Positions 52,759 through 61,903 of a stretch of 64,000 bases of DNA are shown here, piece by piece. A model generated the notes under the pieces. It was not told the DNA's origin. It saw only the letters and a program-made list of their open reading frames with translations, and made no database searches. This DNA comes from Bradyrhizobium sp. ARR65 (lineage in GTDB: Bacteria > Pseudomonadota > Alphaproteobacteria > Rhizobiales > Xanthobacteraceae): assembly GCF_000472385.1 (NCBI RefSeq), contig NZ_AWZU01000005.1, positions 88,340 through 152,339 of the forward strand, read 5' to 3'. The position numbers and the translations under genes are program-made. How positions within the stretch are numbered: position 1 is the first letter of the stretch; every line of letters starts with the position of its first letter.

Positions 52759-53188
52759 AGTATCCTCGTAAGGGTTAGAATGGTTGAAACGCGATACGAG
52801 AGGCATGCTCGGCGGAGGGCCAGCCTCGCATCATCCTCGAAAACCAAACTCAACAGATTCGCGGGCCGCTGCCCCGCGCTGTCACGCCGCTGTCATCGCG
52901 TTATCCACAGCTCATATGCACTCGACGTGCTTTTTGCGAAAGTTCTCGTCGAAGCGTGCCGGCGCTTCTCGCCATCGCGAGAGATGGGCGCCCCGATGCA
53001 AGGGCCTCGTCAGGGTTAATGCTACACCAATCCGCTCTTCATCAATTTAAAACCACAGGGTGCATTCGGCCCTGGCGGTTGAGGGTCCGTTAAGCCGGCC
53101 CGTCGCATCTTGCCCGCAAGATAACGGGGCAAACCATGGGGCTGTTTGTGTACACAGGGGACAGAGCGATGCGCGTTCTGCTGCCGCG
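52759..53188. other. Intergenic region before the GGDEF gene
   Basis: 430 bases; no gene supported. It contains a single exact TTATCCACA (52901-52909), a DnaA-box sequence, but no cluster. Confidence 0.4.
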
Positions 53189-54409
53189 ATGTTGAGCGTT
53201 CCGACGCTGTGGGTGACCATCGTCCTCAACTTTCTCGCCATGGCCCTGGTCTGGACTTACGTGGCGAGAAGCTACCCCAAATTCACCGCTGCCAGGTTCT
53301 GGGCTGCGGCCTCGCTCTCGGCCACCGTCGGCGCCGCCGTGAGCATGCTGCGAGGCACGATGGACCCGCTGCTTCCTTTGGTCGGAGGCGGCGGATTGAT
53401 GATCCTCGCGATGTGCCTCGCCGTGATGGGCGTCAGGCGGTTTTACGACCTTAGCGTCAATTGGCCTGCCGCGGTGCTGGTGTTGGCGGCGAGCTGCGCG
53501 GGCCTTACCTTCTTTCTTGTCGTCGACGACAACATGGCGATGCGGATCGCCGTCTATTCGCTCGGACAGTCGATCCCGCTGGCCACGACGCTGCCACTGC
53601 TTCTCATGCGTCGGGAGGCGCGCGACAATCCCGGCGCGCGTCTGGCCGGCATCATCGGGTGCCTCATCATCGGCGTCCACGTCATTCGTTCGATCTGGGC
53701 GCTCTCGCCGGTTGCCGGCACGTTGACGGTGATCAATTTCAACGCACCTCAGGCGGCGCTGATCCTGGTCCAGGTGTTTCTGGCGATGGCGCTGAATTTT
53801 GGCTACCTGCTGATGGCGATGGATCGCTTGCGCAACGAGGTCGCCGACCTCGCGCTGATCGACGATCTGACCGGCGTCGCCAACCGGCGGCATCTGGTGC
53901 AGCGGCTGTCCGAGGAATGCGCGCGCTCCGAGCGCAGCGGCGAGCCGTTCGCGCTTCTGGTGATCGATCTCGACGGATTCAAATCCATCAATGACACCCA
54001 CGGCCATGCCGCGGGTGATGCCTGCCTGCAGCACTTCACCCTGATGGCGCAGACCCGGTTGCGGCCTGGCGACCTCTTGGCCCGCACCGGCGGCGACGAG
54101 TTCTGCATCGTGCTGCCGTCATCGAGCTTGCGCGAGGGCATCATGATCGCGCGTCGGGTGCTCGACGTGTGCCGCCAGGATGCCGAGGGCTGTGTCGGCG
54201 CCGATATTCCGATCGCGGTCTCGATCGGGGTGGCGCAATGGACGCGCGAGATCGGCAGCTTCCCCGATCGTTTGATCGCGGCCGCCGACCAGGCGCTCTA
54301 CGCGGCCAAGAAGGAGGGCAAGAACCGCTACGCGGCCAGCGCGCTCGCCCCGAGCCTGGTGCCGGAGCCCGAGGCGGTGGACATGAAGGCCGCGCGCAAG
54401 CCGGCCTGA
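53189..54409 (+). CDS. Membrane-bound diguanylate cyclase (GGDEF)
   Basis: A 406-residue protein: about seven transmembrane helices (residues 1-235) followed by a GGDEF domain. The active-site loop is ARTGGDEFCIVLP, with DLDGFKSINDTHGHAAGD metal-binding part, and an RxxD inhibitory site (RPGD) lies five residues before GGDEF. It should make cyclic di-GMP with product inhibition. ATG 53189 starts the first helix (MLSVPTLWVTIVLNFLAMAL); an upstream in-frame GTG adds a non-conserved tail. Confidence 0.9.
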   Translation: MLSVPTLWVTIVLNFLAMALVWTYVARSYPKFTAARFWAAASLSATVGAAVSMLRGTMDPLLPLVGGGGLMILAMCLAVMGVRRFYDLSVNWPAAVLVLAASCAGLTFFLVVDDNMAMRIAVYSLGQSIPLATTLPLLLMRREARDNPGARLAGIIGCLIIGVHVIRSIWALSPVAGTLTVINFNAPQAALILVQVFLAMALNFGYLLMAMDRLRNEVADLALIDDLTGVANRRHLVQRLSEECARSERSGEPFALLVIDLDGFKSINDTHGHAAGDACLQHFTLMAQTRLRPGDLLARTGGDEFCIVLPSSSLREGIMIARRVLDVCRQDAEGCVGADIPIAVSIGVAQWTREIGSFPDRLIAAADQALYAAKKEGKNRYAASALAPSLVPEPEAVDMKAARKPA

Positions 54410-54414
54410 ACCAA

Positions 54415-54440
54415 AAAAGCCGGCGTTGCCGCCGGCTTTT
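54415..54440. terminator. Bidirectional terminator between GGDEF gene and rpoH
   Basis: AAAAGCCGGC-GTTGCC-GCCGGCTTTT, perfect 10-bp stem with A and T runs on both sides, between two convergent genes. Confidence 0.9.
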
Positions 54441-54504
54441 TCGTCTCGTTTCGATCCGCCATGTTTCGCACCCGAAGGTGCGACGAGCCCTTTTGACTTT
54501 CGCG

Positions 54505-55404
54505 TCAGTGCGCGGCCTCGAGCGCGGCCGCCTCCTGGCGGGCGATTGCGCCCTTCACCGCCGATTGCACCTTCTCGAAGGCGCGCACCTCGATCTGGCG
54601 CACGCGCTCGCGCGATACGCCGAACTCGGCGGCGAGGTCTTCCAGCGTCATCGGCTCGTCCGCGAGCCGCCGCGCCTCGAAGATGCGGCGTTCGCGCGGA
54701 TTGAGCACGCCGATTGCGCCGTTCAGCGCCTCGCGGCGGTGGTCGTATTCTTCGTGCTCGGCCATCATGGCTTCCTGGTTGGGCGTGGTGTCGACCAGCC
54801 AGTCCTGCCATTCGCCGGCCTCGCCATCGTCGCGGATCGGCGCGTTCAGCGAGGCATCGCCGCCCAGCCTGCGGTTCATGTCGATCACGTCCTGATCGGT
54901 CACGCCGAGGCGCTTGGCGATAGTCTTGACCTGGTCGGGGTGCAAATCACCCTCATCCAGGGCGGAAATCCTGCTCTTCGCCTTGCGCAGGTTGAAGAAC
55001 AGCTTCTTCTGGTTCGCGGTGGTGCCCATTTTCACGAGCGACCAGGAACGCAGGATGTACTCTTGTATCGAGGCCTTGATCCACCACATTGCGTAAGTGG
55101 CGAGGCGGAAGCCCTTCTCGGGCTCGAACCGCTTCACCGCCTGCATCAGGCCCACATTGCCTTCCGAGACGACCTCGGATATCGGCAAGCCGTAGCCGCG
55201 ATAGCCCATGGCGATCTTGGCCACGAGCCTGAGGTGGCTGGTGACGAGTTTATGCGCCGCGTCGCGATCGTCATGCTCGCGCCAACGCTTGGCGAGCATA
55301 TATTCCTCTTGCGGCTCCAGCATGGGGAACCGACGGATCTCGGCGAGGTATCGTGAAAGTCCGGATTCTCCGTTGAGAACCGGTAACGTAGCTGCACGGG
55401 CCAT
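54505..55404 (-). CDS. rpoH: RNA polymerase heat-shock sigma factor RpoH
   Basis: Sigma-32 (299 residues). Region 2 (SEGNVGLMQAVKRFEPEKGF and RLATYAMWWIKASIQEYILR) is typical, the RpoH box QKKLFFNLRKAKSRI marks the heat-shock class, and region 4 ends EDLAAEFGVSRERVRQIEVR. It directs transcription of chaperone and protease genes on heat shock. This genus has several rpoH paralogs; I cannot say which one this is. It is located near rluD. Confidence 0.95.
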   Translation of the reverse strand: MARAATLPVLNGESGLSRYLAEIRRFPMLEPQEEYMLAKRWREHDDRDAAHKLVTSHLRLVAKIAMGYRGYGLPISEVVSEGNVGLMQAVKRFEPEKGFRLATYAMWWIKASIQEYILRSWSLVKMGTTANQKKLFFNLRKAKSRISALDEGDLHPDQVKTIAKRLGVTDQDVIDMNRRLGGDASLNAPIRDDGEAGEWQDWLVDTTPNQEAMMAEHEEYDHRREALNGAIGVLNPRERRIFEARRLADEPMTLEDLAAEFGVSRERVRQIEVRAFEKVQSAVKGAIARQEAAALEAAH

Positions 55405-55620
55405 CTAGCGCCCTCCAGATTGTTCAGGCCCCCGATAGCGGCGGGCCAGGCAGGTCACCGCTTGGTTAAAGCCAGTCACCTTGCGATGTTCCGCGTTGCT
55501 CATTCAACGCATTGCAACATTACAACGAAACGACCCCCTCAGGGAAGGATAGTGGGGGTCACGTCCCCGTGTGGCAGATATAACATATTGGGATAGCTTA
55601 CGTTTTCTAAAGACCCTGCG

Positions 55621-56634
55621 TCATCTCGCCGCCTCGAGGGTACTTTCCAGGAGAAGCAAATCCTCCGGCAGCGGCGTTTCCCAGCGCAAAACTTGCCCCG
55701 TGCGGGGGTGCTCGAATACCAAGAGGTATGCATGGAGTGCCTGACGGCCAAGGCCGGCCAAGGCGGCTTGCGCCTCTGGTCCGAGCTGGCTCGCCTTGGT
55801 CTTGAAATGCGGGCCATAGACGGCGTCGCCCAGCAGGGGATGACCGATATGGGCAAGATGCACCCGGATCTGATGGGTCCGTCCGGTCTCGAGCTGGCAG
55901 GCCAACAGCGAGGCCACCGGCTTGCCGTCGCGGCCTGTAAAGGTCTTGCGCACCTCATAGTGGGTGACCGCCGCGCGGCCGCCGGCGCGGACCGCCATTT
56001 TCTCCCGGGCGTACGGATGGCGGTCGATCGCCGCCTCGACGGTGCCACGCGCCCGGTTGGGCACGCCCCAGACGAAGGCGAGATAGCCGCGCTCCATTTC
56101 ATTGGTGCGGCCGTGATCGGCGAATTGCGCCGTCAGCGACTGATGGGCGAGATCGTTCTTGGCCACGACCATCAGGCCGGAGGTGTCCTTGTCCAGCCGG
56201 TGCACGATGCCGGGCCGGCGCACCCCGCCAATGCCCGAGAGGCTGGCCCCGCAATGGGCGATCAGCGCGTTCACCAGCGTGCCGGTCTCGTGGCCGGCGG
56301 CCGGGTGCACGACGAGCCCGGCCGGCTTGTCGATGACGATGATGTCGTCGTCTTCATAAATGATGCGAAGCGCGATGGTTTCGCCCTTGGGCGTGGGATC
56401 GGCGGGCTCCGGCACGTCGATTGTGATCGTGTCGCCCTCCTTCACGTGATAAGCGGGGTCGCGGATGGGGACGGCCCCGATCGCGACCTGCCCTTGCTGG
56501 ATCAGCGCCTTCAGCCGGGACCGCGACAGGTCCGGCACGCGCTGCGCCAGCACGCGGTCGAGCCGGGCCGATCCCTCGTCGCCTGCGACGGTGACCTCGA
56601 GTTTTTGGGCGGTGTGAGCGATTGAGCCTTGCAT
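55621..56634 (-). CDS. rluD: RluA/RluD family pseudouridine synthase
   Basis: A 337-residue pseudouridine synthase with an N-terminal S4 RNA-binding domain ([20 protein letters not shown]) and the catalytic core [20 protein letters not shown] with the conserved Asp, plus [20 protein letters not shown] and GDAVYGP. RluD modifies helix 69 of 23S rRNA. ATG 56634 ([16 protein letters not shown]) shares bases with the ATG of the divergent gene at 56633. The assignment as RluD rather than RluC rests on S4 plus length. Confidence 0.9.
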   Translation of the reverse strand: MQGSIAHTAQKLEVTVAGDEGSARLDRVLAQRVPDLSRSRLKALIQQGQVAIGAVPIRDPAYHVKEGDTITIDVPEPADPTPKGETIALRIIYEDDDIIVIDKPAGLVVHPAAGHETGTLVNALIAHCGASLSGIGGVRRPGIVHRLDKDTSGLMVVAKNDLAHQSLTAQFADHGRTNEMERGYLAFVWGVPNRARGTVEAAIDRHPYAREKMAVRAGGRAAVTHYEVRKTFTGRDGKPVASLLACQLETGRTHQIRVHLAHIGHPLLGDAVYGPHFKTKASQLGPEAQAALAGLGRQALHAYLLVFEHPRTGQVLRWETPLPEDLLLLESTLEAAR

Positions 56635-56971
56635 GACCGATACGACTGAACTCCCCGGACAGACCCCCGAACAGGCCGCGCTGGTCGCACGGGTCAGGCG
56701 GATGATGCTGATCGCGGGGCTGACCACGGCGATCGCGATATCAGCCGTTCTGATCGCCATCGGCTACCGCCTTTTCCGCAGCGGGGGAAGCGTCACCACG
56801 ACATCCGATGTGACGGCCGTCCTGCCCAAGGGCGCCCGAATCACCTCCACGGCGGTCGCCGGCGACCAGCTCGTGGTCACGCTCGACGTGGGCGGGACGA
56901 CCGAAATCCGCACCTTCGACGCACGGACGCTGAAACCGACAGGCCGGCTGAAATTTGCCAATGAGCCGTAG
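56633..56971 (+). CDS. Small membrane-anchored conserved protein
   Basis: A 112-residue protein with one membrane helix (MMLIAGLTTAIAISAVLIAI, about residues 24-43) and a periplasmic beta-rich part (VTAVLPKGARITSTAVAGDQ, LVVTLDVGGTTEIRTFDART). It matches a family of short proteins located next to rluD in Bradyrhizobium-group genomes (I recall it as DUF6476). Function unknown. Its ATG overlaps the rluD ATG in CATG, on opposite strands. Confidence 0.75.
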   Translation: MTDTTELPGQTPEQAALVARVRRMMLIAGLTTAIAISAVLIAIGYRLFRSGGSVTTTSDVTAVLPKGARITSTAVAGDQLVVTLDVGGTTEIRTFDARTLKPTGRLKFANEP

Positions 56972-57208
56972 GGGCGAGTGAGCCTGAACTTCGCGAGTAA
57001 GAGAAAACTCCGGCAAACCTTTGCCTCTGCGGTCTGATCAGCCGCCAGTTCCGTCGTCCCCGCGCAAACGGCTTGCCGTTTGTCGCTGGAAGTGCTCGCG
57101 AAACCGAGCCTCGAAGGATGAACGGCCCGGCTGCCTCCCTTTCCCGCCTGCTTTGATCCTCGCCGACCTTGCGGCCGACGCATTTCAAGGCTATTCCCTG
57201 AGCCCTCC

Positions 57209-57283
57209 GCTCCCATCGTCTAGCGGTTAGGACGTGGCCCTCTCAAGGCCAAAACAGGGGTTCGATTCCCCTTGGGAGCGCCA
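57209..57283 (+). tRNA. tRNA-Glu (CTC)
   Basis: A 75-nt cloverleaf: acceptor GCTCCCA/TGGGAGC, D-arm CGTCTAGCGGTTAGGACG, anticodon stem TGGCC/GGCCA with loop CTCTCAA (anticodon CTC), T-arm AGGGG-TTCGATT-CCCCT, discriminator G and encoded CCA. Its last 15 bases recur at 59821-59835, marking it as an integration site. Confidence 0.97.
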
Positions 57284-57505
57284 ACAGCAAAGAACACTGT
57301 TGTAACTTCTATCAAATTTCTGGTTTTTGTCCCACTCCGGTTTCCGCTGCGACACGCCATGTGCCGCATACGTTCACGGGACACTGCTACCGCTGCATTT
57401 TGAGGGTAGATCATCCGCTAATGGGCGGAGGCGCCGCCAGCGATTGATCAGGGTTTCCCTTGTCCGAGCCGGGCGAGAGGCACCTATCAGCGGAGCCTCG
57501 CCGCA

Positions 57506-57631
57506 ATGACTTCCGTACAACTTGCGTTTGTCCTCGCCGCACTCGTTAGCGCTGTCATTAATCCCTGGTCTTGTCTCGCCGCCATCGTGCTTGGCTTGGC
57601 TGTCGTCTGCATCTTCATTGTCAAGAGTTGA
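57506..57631 (+). CDS. Tiny predicted membrane protein
   Basis: A 41-residue frame from ATG 57506 (MTSVQLAFVLAALVSAVINP) with a second hydrophobic stretch (CLAAIVLGLAVVCIFIV) and a short KS tail, so two helices with a turn at NPWSC. CGGAG lies about 13 nt upstream. It sits between tRNA-Glu and the integrase remnant in an acquired-looking segment. Not recognised; coding status rests on hydrophobic pattern alone. Confidence 0.4.
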   Translation: MTSVQLAFVLAALVSAVINPWSCLAAIVLGLAVVCIFIVKS

Positions 57632-57790
57632 GCCGGAGCTTCGCCATCGCGGAGTCAGCCGTTTTTTTTTACTCGCCATCTTGGTGTAGCGCTGCACCTC
57701 CTCAATCGTCCGATGGCCGGTGATCGCCATGATCTCATGTGGGTCGGGCCAGCCTCGGCGAGCGCCGTCGCCATCAGGCTGATGCACGGA
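57612..57790 (-). pseudogene. Remnant of a tyrosine-recombinase (integrase) C-terminus
   Basis: The minus strand encodes PHEIMAITGHRTIEEVQRYT, then KMASKKKRL: the GH and RYTK box with the catalytic tyrosine of phage/island integrases. Upstream, ATALAEAG is in a different frame, so a frameshift separates it. Downstream, the usual end (DSAMAKLRLN, stop) is readable only in another frame, after a run of nine A (nine T at 57662-57670). The N-terminal two thirds are missing. Its place beside tRNA-Glu fits an integrated element. Confidence 0.75.
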
Positions 57791-57957
57791 AAGTCGAGAT
57801 CGTAGTTGGTAGTCTGCACGATCCCCGTCTGCAGATCGCTTACCGTGCCCTGGCGGAAGCCCAGGAGCCGGGGAAATCGTGGTCTGTCCCCGATTTCCCC
57901 CTCCCAAGCGGCTCCGTCCTACACGCCGACCGCGGAGCCCGGCTGACGGACGACGCT

Positions 57958-58893
57958 TCATCCCGCCTTGTCGCTGAACGCGGCGGGAAGCGTGGCGAGG
58001 AACGACATGACGCGCTGCGTGCGCAGGGGCGGGCGGCGGTTGGAGGTGCGCAGCATCCATAGGGGCTCCGCCGGCGCGCGCCAGGGCGCAAGCACTTCGA
58101 CGAGCCGGCCGGTGCGCAGATCTTCATGGACGAGCCACGCCGGCCCCCAGCCGACGCCGAACCCATTCGCAATCAAAGCGAGCGAAGCGTGCGCGTCGTC
58201 GCAAATGTGCTTGGGCTTGGGCACGACGCGAACGGGTCCTTTGCCGCGCGGGTCGGCGAAGCGCCAGGTCAGGATCTGGCCGCTCGCGGGATTGCGGAAG
58301 CCGACGTGGTCATGCGCGGAAAGCTCGGATGGAGTCGCCGGCGCGCCGCGCGCGTTCAGATAGGCGGGCGAGGCGCAAGCGATCCAGGAGAACGTGCAAA
58401 GCCGCCGTGCCTGATGGCCGGGCACGCGGTCGAGGGGTCCTGAGCGGATCGCGACGTCGACGCCTTCCGCGGCGAGATTGAGAATCTCGTTGCGGAATTT
58501 GATCTCGATCTCGATTTCCGGCCGCTCCCGCAGGAACGCGGGCAGTCGCGGCAGGATGCAGGCGCGCGCGAACGAGGCGGGGGCGGTCACGCGCACCCGT
58601 CCGCCATCGTCGCGCGCGGCTTCGCCGAGCGCGGATTGGACACGGGCGAGACTTTCGGCCAGCGCGCGTCCCGCCGCCATCAGCCGGTCGCCCTCTTCGG
58701 TCAGCGCCAGCGAATGGGTGGAGCGATGCAAGAGCCGCATTCCGCGAGCCTGTTCGAGGCGGGCGACCGCCTTGGACATCGCCGAGGTGGTCGTCCCCGC
58801 CCGCCGCGCGGCTTCGGCGAAGGAGCCCGCCTCGACGACGCGGACGAAGGCGAGAAGACGCGAGAGGTCGGGAGGCAAGGCCGTTGTGGACAT
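57958..58893 (-). CDS. LysR family transcriptional regulator
   Basis: A 311-residue regulator from ATG 58893 (MSTTALPPDLSRLLAFVRVV); a GTG three codons upstream is possible. Helix-turn-helix AEAARRAGTTTSAMSKAVAR then LEQARGMRLLHRSTHSLALT; the effector domain has RVRVTAPASFARACILPRLP and GVDVAIRSGPLDRV. It belongs to the AaeR/DsdC-like acid-resistance or catabolic group by general pattern. Divergent from the DUF1330-like gene, which it probably controls. Confidence 0.88.
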   Translation of the reverse strand: MSTTALPPDLSRLLAFVRVVEAGSFAEAARRAGTTTSAMSKAVARLEQARGMRLLHRSTHSLALTEEGDRLMAAGRALAESLARVQSALGEAARDDGGRVRVTAPASFARACILPRLPAFLRERPEIEIEIKFRNEILNLAAEGVDVAIRSGPLDRVPGHQARRLCTFSWIACASPAYLNARGAPATPSELSAHDHVGFRNPASGQILTWRFADPRGKGPVRVVPKPKHICDDAHASLALIANGFGVGWGPAWLVHEDLRTGRLVEVLAPWRAPAEPLWMLRTSNRRPPLRTQRVMSFLATLPAAFSDKAG

Positions 58894-59001
58894 CCAGTCC
58901 ACATAGTCATGGCGGTGTGGTCGCTACAAGAGCCGTTCCGGAGGGGGCAAATGGGGAGCGTCAGCGCGCAATCCGCGCCGCTAGAAACCGCGGGAAGTCC
59001 C

Positions 59002-59415
59002 ATGAACCCCATCGAAATCACCCTGCAAGCCCTCGACGCCGCCGAGCGCGCGATTCCCCCCGGCCAGCCGGTCTATATGCTCAATCTGCTGCGCTACCGC
59101 GCGTATGCGCGTTACGAGGACGGCTTCGACGCTGCTCCCTGTTCGGGCCGCGAAGCCTTTCATGAACGCTATAGACCCGCGTTCCGGCGTCTCGCAGCCG
59201 GTAAGCCGCTCGTGCGGATGTTTTCCGGGCCGGTCCTGGCGAGCCTCGTTGGCCCGCAAGGCGAACGCTGGGACGAAGCGGCGATCAATGAATACGGCGA
59301 TTTCGCCACCTTCCGCTCGATCGTCGACACCGAGACCTACCGGCGCGAAGCCGCCCCGCATCGGCACGCGGCGCTCAAGGATTTCCGGTTGTTCGCGCTC
59401 GCCAAGGCGATGTGA
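59002..59415 (+). CDS. DUF1330-like small protein
   Basis: A 137-residue protein from ATG 59002 with GGGAAG upstream (MNPIEITLQALDAAERAIPP). The segment GQPVYMLNLLRYR followed by GREAFHERYRPAFRRLA and the C-terminal FATFRSIVDTETYRREAAPH, RHAALKDFRLFALAK fits the dimeric alpha/beta-barrel DUF1330/NIPSNAP type. Function unknown; such proteins are often oxidative or catabolic accessory proteins. Divergently paired with a LysR gene inside the island-like segment. Confidence 0.75.
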   Translation: MNPIEITLQALDAAERAIPPGQPVYMLNLLRYRAYARYEDGFDAAPCSGREAFHERYRPAFRRLAAGKPLVRMFSGPVLASLVGPQGERWDEAAINEYGDFATFRSIVDTETYRREAAPHRHAALKDFRLFALAKAM

Positions 59416-59619
59416 ACGCATGGAGGCGGCGGCCTCTGCATTTCGCCTTAACGAAGCTTGACACAAGCAACGAGCCGGGGAATTGATCGTTCTACAATTC
59501 GGACAATCCAGAAAAGCTATTTGGGTTCAATCGCGCCTAGAGTTGTCTTTTGCCCGAATGCGCCTTGAAAGTGTTCAACTGGCGAAACCCTTCCAAGCTG
59601 AATACACCCTGCCGTTAGA

Positions 59620-61077
59620 TCAAACCGCTACCATCAGCGAATGTCGGTAGGGCGGTCGCGAGTCCCCCATTGGAACTATTGCTGTCTCAGCCGTTCGGAT
59701 CAGCGGCCCGACGCCCGGATCTAGAGTTTGCCAATCACAAAAATATCCATTGTGCTCCAATGGCGGGATTAGAATCACAACGAGTGGCAAACTCATTGAA
59801 ATCGGAGAGTTTTCACCGTTCCCTTGGGAGCGCCATGCCGGATATGGCAACCCGGCCGGCTGGGCTGGGTTTTCCCTCCTAAAGCGCCGGTATAGCACGC
59901 CAAACCATAGTAAAAGGGCCAGGAAGGCAAACGGAACATGGCTGCCGACTGCGAGAAGCTGTGCGTAGGGCAGGGCGAGCAGCGCGGTTAGCGAGGCTAA
60001 TTCAATCCCCTCCCAGCCATCACGCCAACTGCGTGCGAGCAGCGGGATAAAGGATAAAATCAGCAGCGGCGTGTCGTAAGACAATGAGTACGGCGTCACG
60101 AGCAGCGTCCCCGCGGCCAGAAGCGCCAATCGAAGATCAAGCCTGCCATCATCCTGCTTATGTGGCTCACGCTGCGAAAAAACCTGGATGATCACGCCCA
60201 GGACCGCAACACTCACGACTGCCTGCAAAAAGCCCGCGAGAGCAGCCGGCATTCCGGCTCCTTGCAGCGACACATAGGGGCCGACCACGAGTTGCTGTAT
60301 CTGGTAGTAACCCTTGCCAATGAAACGGCCGAACAACTGGGTCATACGGAAGTAATCCGTCCAGATCGCAGCTCCCAGCCATATCGTCGAGAGGACGATC
60401 AAAGAAAGGACAGTCGTCGCTGCGGCCGCGATAGTGCGCCATCGACCGGATGCTATGAGCGCGAAAGGTATCAACAGCCCCATTTGTGGTTTGATTGCCA
60501 AAAGGCCGACACAAATTCCTGCCAGAACGGGACGCTTCGGCCAGAAATACGCTGCACCCAGAAAGAACACGGCAATGAGCGCGCCTGTTTGTCCGCAAAA
60601 CAGATTGGCGCCGAGAAAGGGCAACGAGAACGCGATGAGTACCGCGCAAGCCTGCGTTCGCGGCCAGTTATGATCGCATGCAGGGTTGGCGCCAGCACCC
60701 AAGCCGGAGCGCTTCGCCAACAAAACGATCAACGCAAAATAGAAGGCCAGGGGAACGAGCGACCAAGCCAGGACCGCCTCGTTGTAGGTCGCACCGCCCA
60801 GCGGCCACAATGCAAATAGGGTGAAGGGCGGATATACGAACCAAGAGATGACGCCTGGCTCATTCGTTGACAGGATTCTATGCCACGTATCGGGCTCATA
60901 GATGCTGGCGATATCGCCCTGCCGCACGCGATGAGCCGCATTCCAAAAACAAATGAAGTCGCCGCCGAAGCGCGAGCCATCCGACAGGCCATGGAAATAC
61001 ATGATCAGATTAACGCTGGCCTGCATTGCGAGGCACATCGCAACCAATAGCAGGAATCTTTTCTGCAGCGGGCTCAT
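59620..61077 (-). CDS. GT87-like (DUF2029) polytopic membrane protein
   Basis: A 485-residue membrane protein with about ten helices. The N-terminal GGDFICFWNAAHRVRQGDIA then SIYEP after the first helix, with its aspartate, is the family's active-site loop, as in mannosyltransferase-type GT87 enzymes using lipid-linked sugars. The last 72 codons (from 59835 down) lie beyond the island's 15-bp repeat and are hydrophilic and unlike the family, so the natural C-terminus was probably altered by insertion. Acceptor unknown; local GC is lower than the genome core. Confidence 0.78.
   Translation of the reverse strand: MSPLQKRFLLLVAMCLAMQASVNLIMYFHGLSDGSRFGGDFICFWNAAHRVRQGDIASIYEPDTWHRILSTNEPGVISWFVYPPFTLFALWPLGGATYNEAVLAWSLVPLAFYFALIVLLAKRSGLGAGANPACDHNWPRTQACAVLIAFSLPFLGANLFCGQTGALIAVFFLGAAYFWPKRPVLAGICVGLLAIKPQMGLLIPFALIASGRWRTIAAAATTVLSLIVLSTIWLGAAIWTDYFRMTQLFGRFIGKGYYQIQQLVVGPYVSLQGAGMPAALAGFLQAVVSVAVLGVIIQVFSQREPHKQDDGRLDLRLALLAAGTLLVTPYSLSYDTPLLILSFIPLLARSWRDGWEGIELASLTALLALPYAQLLAVGSHVPFAFLALLLWFGVLYRRFRRENPAQPAGLPYPAWRSQGNGENSPISMSLPLVVILIPPLEHNGYFCDWQTLDPGVGPLIRTAETAIVPMGDSRPPYRHSLMVAV
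59821..59835. repeat. Direct repeat of the tRNA-Glu 3' end (putative attR)
   Basis: CCCTTGGGAGCGCCA, identical to 57269-57283 (end of T stem, acceptor strand and CCA of tRNA-Glu). A 15-bp identity 2.55 kb away is the expected trace of integrase-mediated insertion. Confidence 0.75.
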
Positions 61078-61080
61078 CGG

Positions 61081-61248
61081 CTAGGGCTTGGCTGCTCGGG
61101 AAGCCTTAAGAGATCCCCGCATTGACGAGGCGTATCGGGGCCAGCCTTGATCTTCTTCAGCCGCGGCTCGCGGCGGCATTATGAGCGAAAGCCCGGAGAC
61201 GACAGCAAGAGCGCCGACGAGCGGAACTTCTCTGCGCGCAATATGCAT
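61081..61248 (-). CDS. Small hypothetical exported protein
   Basis: Possible 55-residue frame from ATG 61248 (MHIARREVPLVGALAVVSGL), with GCGAGG 6 nt upstream. The first 29 residues resemble a signal peptide ending PPRAAAEE; the rest is short and polar. It ends 3 bp before the GT87-like gene's start and would be its operon partner. Weak evidence, no family recognised. Confidence 0.35.
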   Translation of the reverse strand: MHIARREVPLVGALAVVSGLSLIMPPRAAAEEDQGWPRYASSMRGSLKASRAAKP

Positions 61249-61903
61249 TGAGGCCTCGCGCTTTCTGCTTCTCACAGGCGATCCATTTGGCCATTTGTGA
61301 TCGATCACGACTCATAGAAGAATTTCCATTTCGCATCGCTAAAAAGCTTAGTTAAAATTCGTGCTGACGCGCTCAGGATGACCGGATCGATCCATACGGC
61401 CCGCCCGTGGTGCCGTCCGACACGAGCGCCCCGTTTGTTGGAATCGGTCAGTAAGACGCGCTGCCTGGAGAGTTAAAAAGACCAGTCCTCGCCATGCGAC
61501 GCCGCGCCTCGCTGCGCTCATGCGGACGACGCTTGTGCGCCGCTGCGATCGGCGCGCGATTGAGGCGCACTCCGCCAATCTTCCGCCTCCTGCCTTATTT
61601 CAACGCGCAACTCGGTTCCGGTGCTCGCATTGCTTGAGCAGGAGGCGGACGGCGTGCGCGGGGGCCCCGGTAAAGCAAAGCTTTACGAAAACCCGGCAGG
61701 ATAGTTCCTAAGTCGCTGCGGCGACGATTTCCCGATTTCAGTGCAGGTTCGCGAAACGATCCCAATTCGTCATGCCGAGACGCTGCAGATGCAGCTCCTG
61801 TCGGGCGCCCAATACCGAGCGTTCGAGGGCAATTCGACGCATCGGCTGGTGAACGGCATTTCGCTCTGCTTGCGTTTGGTGCAATTGCCGTTGGTAATGG
61901 TCA
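61249..61903. other. Gene-poor region before the PAS-GGDEF gene
   Basis: 655 bases without a convincing gene. Short frames on both strands are Arg/Cys-rich and lack start signals. A small inverted repeat GTAAAGC-AAA-GCTTTAC is at about 61670-61686. I see no terminator for the upstream side. Confidence 0.4.

Noticed and set aside
52901..52909. Exact DnaA box TTATCCACA
   Set aside because: It is single; no second box, AT-rich unwinding region or origin genes nearby, so not evidence of an origin.
61348..61578. 76-codon minus-strand frame rich in Arg and Ser
   Set aside because: Composition is that of non-coding GC-rich repeats, and there is no start signal or hydrophobic pattern.
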